Below, piece by piece: positions 56,294 through 63,699 of a stretch of DNA of 64,000 nt (position 1 is its first letter; each line of letters begins with the position of its first letter). Origin of the DNA: Cyclobacteriaceae bacterium (GTDB lineage: Bacteria > Bacteroidota > Bacteroidia > Cytophagales > Cyclobacteriaceae); the NCBI GenBank assembly GCA_020832305.1, contig JAFIEV010000082.1, forward strand, positions 393,481 through 457,480, written 5' to 3'. The notes below the pieces were generated by a model, which saw only the letters and a list, made by a program, of their open reading frames with translations, was not told the DNA's origin and searched no databases. Made by a program: the position numbers and the translations under genes.

Positions 56294-57883
56294 CTACCGA
56301 ATGGTGTTTTCCAGAATGACGAAAGGCAGTCCGTTTTCTACCCAGCGGTTGAAATATTCGGTATAGTCTGTTCCAAAAAGCATATTGCCCAGGATGAGAT
56401 CCATATCTCCGTCTCCATCGATGTCGGCAGCATCCATGACGATCCACCGGCCGTCGGGAGATTCAGCGAAGGTTGAGGCTTCAAATTGCATATTCCCTTT
56501 GTTTTCGAGGTAAACGAAGCTTTCTTCCGGAGAATTTTCATAATCTGGAAAGAAGGAAATGGCAGCTATGTCAATATCTCCGTCTTTGTCAAAGTCATGA
56601 GGAATGGCTCCGTAGGCACCATTGAGTTGGTAGAAAAAGCCTTCGGTAAATCGATTTTCGCCATCGTTGTAATAAATATAAATACCGTGGTAGTGCTTTA
56701 TGATGGGATCGTAATCAGCATTATCTCCAACGGCCAGGATGATATCATCAAAGCCGTCGTTATTGAAATCAAATAAATTGAAATAGCTGGCCCCATAGGA
56801 TGGCGGAAAGCGCAGAATGGTTTCTTCCTTAAAATTTCCATCACCCTGATTGTAGTATGCAAAAATTCCTTCGTCGCCTTGTGAGAGCAATCCAATGATA
56901 TCTTGTTTTCCATTGCCATTGAGATCGCGTATGTAAGCCTTGGTAGCACCTGGTTTATTGCGTAAAACCCTTTTGCGGTAATTGCCTTGCTCATCCTGCC
57001 GCCACCACGAAAGCGAACCGGTGTGTTTACCAAATTCACTTATCACTATGTCTGTCAAGCCGTCGCCGTCAAGGTCGCCAAAATCAGCATGTACCGGTCT
57101 TTGCAGGTTTTGGATGATTTTTTTGGCACTTCCACCTCCAGGGCCGGGTAATTGCATCAGAAATCCGTGGTCATGATCAGATGGGTTGAAAGTACCGATA
57201 ACCGTAGCATAAATATTCCTTTCATATTCGTTGATCCAAACAGCGCCTTCCGGGGTTCTCGCCGAGCGGACAACCTTTAGGGTGGTGGGGTCGACAATCG
57301 AAAGCCTGGAACTTGCCATATCACTGAAATAGATGCCATCATTTTCTGTGACTTTTACCAGATTGGTTGTAGGGTTATTGGATCGGAAGCCGGGCTTTAC
57401 CAGTTTAAAGTGTTTCAGGCCGGTTTTGATATTTTTTTTCGGGGGTGCAGGTAGTTCAGCCGGGGCTTCATCGAGGTAATAGCGGGTAATTTTATTGTAA
57501 ATGGCGGTATCAAGGGTTTGCTTTTCAGGAAATACATTCATTCGCTCTACAAATAAACGGGCTCGTCCTCCTTCAAACAGCGCTTCACGGGTAGTGTCGC
57601 GGTAAATGCCAAAATAGTAGGCCATTCTGGGCATCATAATTTCTTCCCATATATGCCGGTTGAGGAGGCTTGGCTCCGGAAAGAGGTGGCAACCCACGCA
57701 GTGTGTTCGGGCCAGTTGTTCTCCCGAAATTTGATCCAGCATTTCCCTGTCAAAAGTTTCTCCAGCGCTTGTTTGATCCGTATCTTTTTTTGATGAAGAG
57801 CATTGGATACCAAAAGCGGCAAGGAAAAATAGGGGGATAAAAAGTATTTTGTAGTTCACTTTAATGAGGTTTAAAATAGTCAA
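56294..57883 (-). CDS. Lipoprotein with CxxCH motif and FG-GAP/VCBS repeats
   Basis: The 529-residue protein has a signal peptide with lipobox (LAAFGIQCSSS), then ARTHCVGCHLFPEPSLL, a CxxCH haem-attachment motif near residue 62, and a C-terminal set of FG-GAP/VCBS repeats with Ca-binding-like loops: DFGDLDGDGLTDIVIS, RDLNGNGKQDIIGL, DFNNDGFDDIILA, DFDKDGDIDIAAI and DIDGDGDMDLILG. The usual layout is a seven-bladed beta-propeller. The CxxCH followed by a distant Met-containing MPRM could be a real c-type haem or just a relic; some FG-GAP proteins of this kind are annotated as cytochrome-c-like. Surface location, perhaps in carbohydrate oxidation, is inferred. Confidence 0.8.
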   Translation of the reverse strand: MTILNLIKVNYKILFIPLFFLAAFGIQCSSSKKDTDQTSAGETFDREMLDQISGEQLARTHCVGCHLFPEPSLLNRHIWEEIMMPRMAYYFGIYRDTTREALFEGGRARLFVERMNVFPEKQTLDTAIYNKITRYYLDEAPAELPAPPKKNIKTGLKHFKLVKPGFRSNNPTTNLVKVTENDGIYFSDMASSRLSIVDPTTLKVVRSARTPEGAVWINEYERNIYATVIGTFNPSDHDHGFLMQLPGPGGGSAKKIIQNLQRPVHADFGDLDGDGLTDIVISEFGKHTGSLSWWRQDEQGNYRKRVLRNKPGATKAYIRDLNGNGKQDIIGLLSQGDEGIFAYYNQGDGNFKEETILRFPPSYGASYFNLFDFNNDGFDDIILAVGDNADYDPIIKHYHGIYIYYNDGENRFTEGFFYQLNGAYGAIPHDFDKDGDIDIAAISFFPDYENSPEESFVYLENKGNMQFEASTFAESPDGRWIVMDAADIDGDGDMDLILGNMLFGTDYTEYFNRWVENGLPFVILENTIR

Positions 57884-58042
57884 TCATTATGATTCGACAG
57901 TGTTAACAAATTGTCGGGGCTTTTGGATAGGATGAATCAAAAATAGCAAAAAAAATGGTATTTGAAAATTGAGTAAATAGGGGATTTGACATAATGGTTT
58001 TGACGCAGTTCAAACCTTGTAATAGCATTGTCTTAAATAATC

Positions 58043-58083
58043 AAAGCCCGGCATAGAGATTCATCTATCACGGGCTTTTTTTA
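58043..58083 (+). terminator. Hairpin with T-run on the plus strand
   Basis: AAAGCCCG (58043-58050) pairs with CGGGCTTT (58071-58078), with an inner ATAGA/TCTAT stem and T7 after. It is a textbook plus-strand terminator, although both flanking genes are on the minus strand; the minus orientation is only weakly U rich. It may end an antisense or mirrored transcript. Confidence 0.6.
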
Positions 58084-58111
58084 ACTACGACGAATGAATT
58101 TCAATCTTACG

Positions 58112-58249
58112 CTAAGGCTCGCGGATTTTAGCAGATAAATCTACCGTAAATCGAGTTGAATTTCGGAAGTAAAACATTTCAATCCTGGAAATTTCAGCGG
58201 TAACTTTTCCTCCGGAAACAGTGACGGTGACCCTGTCTCCGGTTTTACC
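58112..58249 (-). pseudogene. In-frame coding-like remnant after the SDR stop codon
   Basis: Directly after the TAA of the SDR gene, the same reading frame continues for 45 codons to a TAG and reads GDRVTVTVSGGKVTAEISRI, then EMFYFRNSTRF and VDLSAKIREP. This is beta-strand-like, with balanced composition, and does not look random. It has no start codon near its beginning and is not part of the known SDR fold. It may be the tail of a lost gene or an extension cut off by a nonsense mutation. An imperfect inverted repeat (CCGGAAACAG 58212-58221 with CTGTCTCCGG 58233-58242) lies inside it. Confidence 0.4.
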
Positions 58250-59245
58250 TTACTCCTTTTGTGTAGAACTTTTCAAACGCAAATATTCTTCTGCACTGGT
58301 AAGCCTGATGCCAAATTGCTTTGTCAGCTCTTCCATAATTACATGCGATTCGGTTTTGGCAGTCGCATAATTCAAGGCCATGATGTTGGACGCCGCCGGG
58401 TTAAATGGTTTCAAAACATAGGACATTAGTTTCATAATCACTGCCGGGGTGTGCTTTACCACGAGCTTTTTCCCAAGGACTTTTTCAAAGATTTGCACTA
58501 CTTCGAGCATGCTCAGAGCCTCTGGGCCGCCAAGGTTCATAATGCTGTTTTTCACTTCCGGTAGATCAACCGCTATGGCATGAAAGGCGGCAACGTCATC
58601 TATGCAAATAAAACTATGCTTGTTTTGTCCAGTGCCAATAATTCCGGCTTCAGATTTGACTTCCATATTTTTCCGGATGCCATTGAAGAAACCCTTGGAA
58701 AACTTAAAGGGGCGATCCAGGGTTGCATTTTCAGCACCCTGTAAGGGCAGTTCGGTTCCCAGAAAGGCAAAACTAATATCCATAAAAGCATCGGGCCTGA
58801 ATATCGTATAGTTTAATCCACTTCGCATGAGGTATTTTTCTACTTTTCGTTTAGCCGAACTAATGGGTACAAAATCATCGAGCTTGCCAAAAGATATGGC
58901 AGAGCAATAAATAAAATGTTGCACATTGGCAGATTTGGCAGCCTCTATCAGGTTGTAATAGCCTAGAATGTCTACTTTGATCAGATTGTCGCCTTTTTGC
59001 CTGGGTGAAACACTGTTGGCTGTGGCAATGATTACATCGATACCCTGACATACCGTTTTGAGGCTTTCAGCATCGGTGAGATCGCCAAACCTCACCTCGA
59101 CTCCTGATGCAGAAAGATGCTGGTAGGAAGAATCAGGCCGCACCAATGCGATGACATTTTTGTGCCTTTCAATAAGTTTCCGGATAATGGCTGATCCCAA
59201 TTGCCCTGAGGCCCCTGCGACCAGGATGTTTTCAGATTTTTTCAT
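58250..59245 (-). CDS. NmrA-like atypical SDR, NAD(P)-binding protein
   Basis: The 331-residue protein starts with NILVAGASGQLGSAIIRKL, the GxxGxxG-type Rossmann motif of extended/atypical short-chain dehydrogenases, then FGDLTDAESLKTVCQG and HFIYCSAISF (a Ser in place of the usual active-site serine-lysine environment). A YxxxK is not clear, so it may be a non-catalytic regulator or a reductase of unknown substrate. I start at 59245 (MKKSENILVAGA); an upstream in-frame ATG at 59296 would add 17 residues with no Rossmann content and lies in the promoter zone. It is divergent from the CPBP gene. Confidence 0.8.
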   Translation of the reverse strand: MKKSENILVAGASGQLGSAIIRKLIERHKNVIALVRPDSSYQHLSASGVEVRFGDLTDAESLKTVCQGIDVIIATANSVSPRQKGDNLIKVDILGYYNLIEAAKSANVQHFIYCSAISFGKLDDFVPISSAKRKVEKYLMRSGLNYTIFRPDAFMDISFAFLGTELPLQGAENATLDRPFKFSKGFFNGIRKNMEVKSEAGIIGTGQNKHSFICIDDVAAFHAIAVDLPEVKNSIMNLGGPEALSMLEVVQIFEKVLGKKLVVKHTPAVIMKLMSYVLKPFNPAASNIMALNYATAKTESHVIMEELTKQFGIRLTSAEEYLRLKSSTQKE

Positions 59246-59258
59246 AAGGGTGGTTTTT

Positions 59259-59291
59259 TTTGTTGGGTATTTCAATATTATTATATTTTTG
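59259..59291 (+). promoter_or_regulatory. Putative promoter of the CPBP leader transcript
   Basis: TTTG at 59259-59262, a 21-base spacer and TATTTTTG at 59284-59291 match the Bacteroidota -33/-7 consensus TTTG / TAnnTTTG. The implied start near 59297 gives an about 205-base leader that includes both tandem repeat units before the CPBP ATG at 59503. Confidence 0.5.
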
Positions 59292-59302
59292 TTCAATTCA
59301 AA
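59273..59302 (-). promoter_or_regulatory. Putative promoter of the SDR gene
   Basis: On the minus strand, TTTG (59299-59302), an 18-base spacer and TAATATTG (59273-59280) resemble the Bacteroidota promoter, with one deviation in the -7 element. It overlaps the plus-strand promoter, so the two divergent units may compete. Confidence 0.4.
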
Positions 59303-59311
59303 AAAAATTTC

Positions 59312-59386
59312 GATGAAACACCCATGAGAAAAGCCTTCTCACACAGGGGGATGCCCCGAATGCTTTCGGGGAAAGGGTGTTCCATC
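59312..59386 (+). repeat. Structured leader repeat, unit 1
   Basis: The unit starts GATGAAACACCC (59312-59323) and ends GGGTGTTCCATC (59375-59386), which pair with one mismatch into a 12-base stem. Inside are a GAGAA/TTCTC hairpin (59326-59330 with 59336-59340) and a CCCCGAA/TTCGGGG hairpin (59354-59360 with 59365-59371). From the ATG at 59313 a mini-ORF reads Met-Lys-His-Pro-stop. The linker after it is repeated after unit 2. Confidence 0.7.
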
Positions 59387-59413
59387 AGTCCTTTAAAAAA
59401 CAAATTATAATCT

Positions 59414-59475
59414 GATGAAACCTCCATGAGAAAATGGTTCTCACACATGGGAATGATTATAATGGAGGTTCCATC
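59414..59475 (+). repeat. Structured leader repeat, unit 2
   Basis: The unit starts GATGAAACCTCC (59414-59425) and ends GGAGGTTCCATC (59464-59475), giving the same outer stem as unit 1 but with ACCTCC/GGAGGT in place of ACACCC/GGGTGT, so both arms changed together. The inner GAGAA/TTCTC hairpin is kept (59428-59432 with 59438-59442); the second inner hairpin of unit 1 is missing. The mini-ORF reads Met-Lys-Pro-Pro-stop. The repeated linker (TTAAAAAAACAATTATAAAC) leads straight into the GATGAAA that is the CPBP start. Confidence 0.7.
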
Positions 59476-59502
59476 TGACCTTAAAAAAACAATTATAAAC
59501 AG

Positions 59503-60357
59503 ATGAAAGAAGAAACCGATGCGCAACCGAAAAGAAGGGTTTATCCTTCTCTGGGTCAAAGCTTTGGCTTACTGGGCATACTGATCGTTATAACCATATT
59601 GACATCCTTCGCTTTAATGCCATTAAGTGAGGGCAAGCCCGGTATTCCCCTGGAATGGATCACTTTTTTTGGTTATTGTATTCCATTTGGACTGATTTGG
59701 TTCATCGCGAGAAGGGAAGGAGGAAATATTGATTATAATATACAATTTCCGGGGGTGTTCCTGATACTACTGGCGGTGGTTTTTACCCTGAGCTTCGGCA
59801 CCTTACTCGATCCTGTGGTTGACCTCATACCCATGCCGGATGTCATTCGTGAAGCTTTTGAGAAAATGATCAGTGACCATTTTCTATCCTTTTTAACGAT
59901 AGCGGTTGCAGCGCCGGTATTGGAAGAGTTGATATTTCGTGGCGTAATACTCCACGGTTTACTTCAAAGATATTCCCCGGTGAAAGCCATTTTCTGGTCA
60001 TCTTTTTTGTTCGGTGCCGCGCATCTCAATCCCTGGCAGTTTATACCAGCTTTTCTCATAGGCCTGGCACTTGCCTGGATTTACATGAAAACCCGGTCTT
60101 TGTTCTTGTGTATTTTCATTCATTTAGTAAACAATGCTACCTCATATTTTTTAACCCTGAAATACAAAGATGTAGCCTTGAGTTTACGGGACCTGATTCA
60201 GGATGATGCTGTGTACTTTACTGTGTATGCAGGGGCTGTGATATTGTTTCTGGTATCGGCCTGGCTTGGGCTAAAGGTTATCCAACAACAGCGCCCGGAG
60301 GATAATTGGCGTTTTTCGGAAAAATCTGAAGAAAACGAACTGCCGGGTTCTTCTTAA
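59503..60357 (+). CDS. CPBP-family intramembrane metalloprotease
   Basis: The 284-residue protein has about eight hydrophobic segments and the CPBP/Rce1-like motifs: EELIFRG (glutamates and arginine of motif 1), FGAAHLNPW (His of motif 2) and HLVNNATSY (motif 3, HxxxNN-type), which form the metal-dependent active site within the membrane. Family members act in prenylated-protein processing, bacteriocin self-immunity or signalling. The C-terminal tail is polar. Its ATG (59503) sits in the third copy of the GATGAAA context that opens each leader repeat unit, so its leader is probably translated in short pieces first. Target unknown. Confidence 0.88.
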   Translation: MKEETDAQPKRRVYPSLGQSFGLLGILIVITILTSFALMPLSEGKPGIPLEWITFFGYCIPFGLIWFIARREGGNIDYNIQFPGVFLILLAVVFTLSFGTLLDPVVDLIPMPDVIREAFEKMISDHFLSFLTIAVAAPVLEELIFRGVILHGLLQRYSPVKAIFWSSFLFGAAHLNPWQFIPAFLIGLALAWIYMKTRSLFLCIFIHLVNNATSYFLTLKYKDVALSLRDLIQDDAVYFTVYAGAVILFLVSAWLGLKVIQQQRPEDNWRFSEKSEENELPGSS

Positions 60358-60438
60358 AGCTTTTTTCTTGGGCTTTATCGGCATATTCTCTATCTTGTTT
60401 CATTCTTCTGTATTTTTTCGAAACAAGATATATAGCCG

Positions 60439-61773
60439 ATGGATAAGCAACGCCGCAAATTTATTCGAAACAGCCTGATGGGTTCTGCTGCCCTGAGTAT
60501 GGGTCCAGCCTTTCAAACCCTGGGATCTGAAGTAAAATCAATTGATTCAACGGAAAAGGTAAGAATTGGAGTCATTGGAGTCAGGGGTGTGAACTGGGGC
60601 AATCTCAATTCGGCACTAAAGCGTGATGATGTAGAATGTGTTGCCATTTCAGACATAGACGATAATGTAATTGCGGGTCGGCTGGCCGATTTTGAAAAAG
60701 GCCATGGTGGAAAACCTGATGTATACAAAGATTACAGGAAGATGCTGGAGCGAAAAGATATCCATGCAGTATTGGTGGGTACTCCTGATCATTGGCATAC
60801 CTTACAAACCATTCATGCCATGGAAAGCGGTAAAGATGTGTATGTAGAAAAACCCCTTGCTAACAGTATAGAAGAATGTCTGGCCCTGGAGCGTGCCGGA
60901 AATCGTTTTAATCAAGTTGTGCAGGTCGGACAGCAGCAAAGAAGTGGTCAGCACTGGAACGATGCCGCGGACTATCTGCAATCGGGCGCTCTTGGCAGGA
61001 TATCAAATGTTAAATGCTTTTTAAACTACGGAAATTCCCGAAAACTGGAAGCGGTACCGGATGCTGAGGTGCCTGAAGGAGTTGATTATAAATCATGGTT
61101 GGGACCTGCACAACTTCGCCCTTTCAATAAAGCCCGATTTCATGGCAGCTGGCGTTATTTTTGGGATTACGGCGGCGGCATAATGACCGACTGGGGTGTC
61201 CACCTGATTGATATGGTATTGATGTTTATGAAAGCCGAAAGACCAGAATCCGTCATGTCGACCGGGGGTAAATTTACCTTTCCCGATAGTGCGATGGAAA
61301 CCCCTGAAAACCAAATTGCCGTTTATAATTTCAGTGATTTTGTCATGACCTGGGAACATACCATGGGCATTGGATACTGGCCTTTTGAAAAGCATCACGG
61401 CGTGGTATTTTATGGAGAAAATGGCATGTTATTGGTTGATCGAAGCGGTTGGGAAGTACGTGCCAATACAGAATTTTCTGAAGAAAAGGGCCGCAATGTC
61501 TTTCGCGCCGAACCTGTCCCGCATCAGTCAAACAAGGGCAACGACCGCGACGCACACCTAAGCAATTTTATTGATTGTATAAAAAGCCGTGAAAAGCCTG
61601 TATGTGATTTATCCATCGGAATAAATACGGCCATCAATGCCCACCTTGGAAATATTGCCTACCGGCTGGGAAGAAGCGTAAGCTGGGATGAGAAGAGCAA
61701 ATCTTTTGGCAACGACAAAGCCGCCAATGCATTGATGAAAGCCAATTATCAAAACGGATACAAATTGCCTTAA
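60439..61773 (+). CDS. Tat-exported Gfo/Idh/MocA-family oxidoreductase
   Basis: The 444-residue protein begins with a twin-arginine signal (QRRKFIRNSLMGSAALSMG), so it should be folded with its cofactor in the cytoplasm and exported. The Rossmann domain shows RIGVIGVRGVNWGNL and EKPLANSIEECLAL; the C-terminal domain has GTPDHWHTLQ, WLGPAQLRPF and WDYGGGIMTDWGVHLID, typical of the large exported branch abundant in Bacteroidota and Planctomycetes. Substrates are likely sugar derivatives, perhaps products of the glycosidases upstream (inference). It lies 81 bases after the CPBP gene. The next frame is Rhs DNA, only 10 in-frame codons after its stop. Confidence 0.9.
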   Translation: MDKQRRKFIRNSLMGSAALSMGPAFQTLGSEVKSIDSTEKVRIGVIGVRGVNWGNLNSALKRDDVECVAISDIDDNVIAGRLADFEKGHGGKPDVYKDYRKMLERKDIHAVLVGTPDHWHTLQTIHAMESGKDVYVEKPLANSIEECLALERAGNRFNQVVQVGQQQRSGQHWNDAADYLQSGALGRISNVKCFLNYGNSRKLEAVPDAEVPEGVDYKSWLGPAQLRPFNKARFHGSWRYFWDYGGGIMTDWGVHLIDMVLMFMKAERPESVMSTGGKFTFPDSAMETPENQIAVYNFSDFVMTWEHTMGIGYWPFEKHHGVVFYGENGMLLVDRSGWEVRANTEFSEEKGRNVFRAEPVPHQSNKGNDRDAHLSNFIDCIKSREKPVCDLSIGINTAINAHLGNIAYRLGRSVSWDEKSKSFGNDKAANALMKANYQNGYKLP

Positions 61774-61803
61774 ACGACCCTTGAGTGGCATAGAAAAGAT
61801 TTT

Positions 61804-62916
61804 ATGTTGCAGGACTTTAGCTACCGGCAGGTGACAGAGGCAGGTGACGGGACGCATGAAGAATTATCCATGGAGGTAGTTTCACAAACCGAAGGCTATA
61901 TGTATATTTATACGGCTAATGAGACCATGGAAGATTTGAACATTTTCTTCGACGATATCTCCATCACCCAAACCCACTCGCAGATACTGGCAGTCTACGA
62001 CTACTACCCCTTTGGTATGGCATGGAATAACCCACTGAATCAATTGGATGTGCCGGTGAATAAGTACCTCTACAACGGTAAAGAACTCCAAAGTGAGCTG
62101 GGACTCGACTGGCTGGATTATGGGGCGAGAAATTACGACGCGTCAATTGGTAGATTTTTTAATCAAGATAGATTTGCAGAAAAATACTACTCTTTATCCC
62201 CTTATCAATATGCGGCTAATAATCCAATTAAGAATATAGATGTAAATGGTGATTGGATTTGGGTAATACATGATGGGCAGAATTATAAATATGATGGAGA
62301 AAAGTTTTATACTTACGATAAAGATCAAAGCAAATATGTTGAGTACAAATCAGAAGATGATAGTTTCTTAAATGGGGTACTACAAAGCTTAAATGATTTG
62401 TCTACTAAAACTAAGCAAGGCAATAAATTGGTTGGATTTTTTGCCAATGAAGATAATAATGCCTATTTGGAAATGGGATCAGCAGGTTCAGGCAACAGTG
62501 AAGGATATGGCAATATCACTATCGATCCTTCGCTAAAAGGTTCAGAAATACCTACTGAAAAGGGGATACAAGAAAGCCCGTTATGGCTGGATTTGGGACA
62601 TGAATTAGCTCATACTCAAGATTATTTAACTAATGGAGAAAGTGTTTATGGAGTCTGGGTTGAAAATCCTAGCAACCCAAATAAGCCAATTAGAAAGTCA
62701 GAGAAATATGCAACTCATGTTGAAAATGCAATGAGATCTCAGGCAGGTTTGCCATTAAGGACGTATTATGCAAGTCAAACAAATGGTGGTTATGAACCAA
62801 CGAGAATATTAAATGCAAATGGCAGCAGTAAATTTTATAATGTCTCGATTCCTTTTAATGGTAAGGAAATGCAGTCTAAAGTACCCCAAATGTATAGATT
62901 TTTATATAAAAGATGA
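61804..62916 (+). CDS. Orphan Rhs C-terminal module with M91-like zinc metallopeptidase toxin
   Basis: The 370-residue protein is the end of an Rhs polymorphic toxin. The first part matches the core exit (LNIFFDDISITQTHS, YDYYPFGMAWNN, LYNGKELQSELGLDWLDYGA, YQYAANNPIKNIDVNGDW). The C-terminal 200 residues change to an A/T-rich, variable toxin domain with LGHELAHTQDY (HELAH, H266-H270, zinc and catalytic Glu267) and VENAMRSQAGLPLRTYY, whose Glu-Asn pattern gives the third ligand in NleD/M91-like peptidases. It has no signal peptide or long N-terminal core, so it is a displaced module, perhaps silent unless recombined onto a full Rhs gene. The upstream frame touches the stop of the Tat oxidoreductase. 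Confidence 0.8.
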   Translation: MLQDFSYRQVTEAGDGTHEELSMEVVSQTEGYMYIYTANETMEDLNIFFDDISITQTHSQILAVYDYYPFGMAWNNPLNQLDVPVNKYLYNGKELQSELGLDWLDYGARNYDASIGRFFNQDRFAEKYYSLSPYQYAANNPIKNIDVNGDWIWVIHDGQNYKYDGEKFYTYDKDQSKYVEYKSEDDSFLNGVLQSLNDLSTKTKQGNKLVGFFANEDNNAYLEMGSAGSGNSEGYGNITIDPSLKGSEIPTEKGIQESPLWLDLGHELAHTQDYLTNGESVYGVWVENPSNPNKPIRKSEKYATHVENAMRSQAGLPLRTYYASQTNGGYEPTRILNANGSSKFYNVSIPFNGKEMQSKVPQMYRFLYKR

Positions 62917-63494
62917 AGTTAATTAGAATTGCGATTTATTTAATTATAATTTGTTTTTGTAGTTATTGTTCGTTGAGAAGAAATATCAATAAACAGGTAA
63001 TGGCGACATATGAATTTTATGATGGGAAAATGCTGGGCGGTGACTATGTAAACAAAAATCGAAAGGCTATTCTTAAGAAAATCCCAAAAGATTTTTTAAT
63101 TAACCTTGATTCGCTAATACTGATTGAAAAGGTTGTTTATTTAGAAAAGTATTATAATTGTGCGGTTTTTTCAGATTCATTAAGATACTTTTTTCAAGCA
63201 CAAGGTTTGGAAAATCCACAATTAATTGATTTGAGCGTTAATCCTTTGCATAAACCTAAATTAGCTTTATATATATTTAATAGTTATAGAAAAGGTGAGA
63301 TATTTGATATTTTGGAGGAGTCGAAAAAGACTACCATAATGACTCCATCAAATTCGGTTTTTCTTACTATTGTTAAAATTGACCACAGAAAAATTAATGT
63401 AAAAGGATACGACCTCAACGAATTCATACCAAAAGAAAAGCTTCGGGAGAGAGACTCATTAATAATGGAGATTAAGAAGAGATCTTCAAACTAA
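62913..63494 (+). CDS. Putative immunity lipoprotein for the Rhs metallopeptidase toxin
   Basis: The 193-residue protein overlaps the toxin gene by four bases (ATGA), the usual toxin-immunity coupling. It has a hydrophobic start with lipobox-like CFCSYCSLRRN, then a helical/beta body (LINLDSLILIEKVVYLEKYY, CAVFSDSLRYFFQAQG). Lipidation would place it in the envelope, which would fit a toxin that acts outside the cytoplasm. A/T rich like the toxin domain. No family recognised; immunity is inferred from position only. Confidence 0.55.
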   Translation: MKLIRIAIYLIIICFCSYCSLRRNINKQVMATYEFYDGKMLGGDYVNKNRKAILKKIPKDFLINLDSLILIEKVVYLEKYYNCAVFSDSLRYFFQAQGLENPQLIDLSVNPLHKPKLALYIFNSYRKGEIFDILEESKKTTIMTPSNSVFLTIVKIDHRKINVKGYDLNEFIPKEKLRERDSLIMEIKKRSSN

Positions 63495-63699
63495 TTAGCT
63501 ACTAAACTTTGCATTTGCGTGCTGCTAAAAGATGAGAACAAGACCTGAAATAGCCGGAGTTTTCAACCCTACAAAGCGGCCACATTTTTTTGAAAGAAGT
63601 CTTTAAACTTTTTATTGGCAAGCATTTTATCTATGAGTTTAAAGATAGTTTGTTGTTTGTTGTCACAACGAGCTCTGAGCTCTGAACTTTTTTTCACCA
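63495..63699. other. Spacer between Rhs modules
   Basis: About 200 bases with no clear gene. On the minus strand a short open piece reads KLIDKMLANKKFKDFFQKN followed by Val-Ala-Ala-Leu-stop, transposase-like in feel but too short to assign. Rhs similarity begins only near 63700. Confidence 0.3.

Noticed and set aside
59411..59475. CTGATGAAAC in leader unit 2 as a hammerhead ribozyme core
   Set aside because: The CUGAUGA is followed directly by AAAC with no stem II and separate GAAA box, so the hammerhead core cannot form.
59293..59559. Minus-strand 88-residue frame with internal repeats in the CPBP leader
   Set aside because: Its repeated peptide arises from the tandem structured DNA units and runs into the CPBP start; it is a product of the repeats, not a likely gene.
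61774..61803. Readthrough fusion of the Tat oxidoreductase to the Rhs module (same frame, 10 codons apart)
   Set aside because: The joining codons show no Rhs or oxidoreductase similarity and a normal TAA separates them; shared frame has a one-in-three chance.
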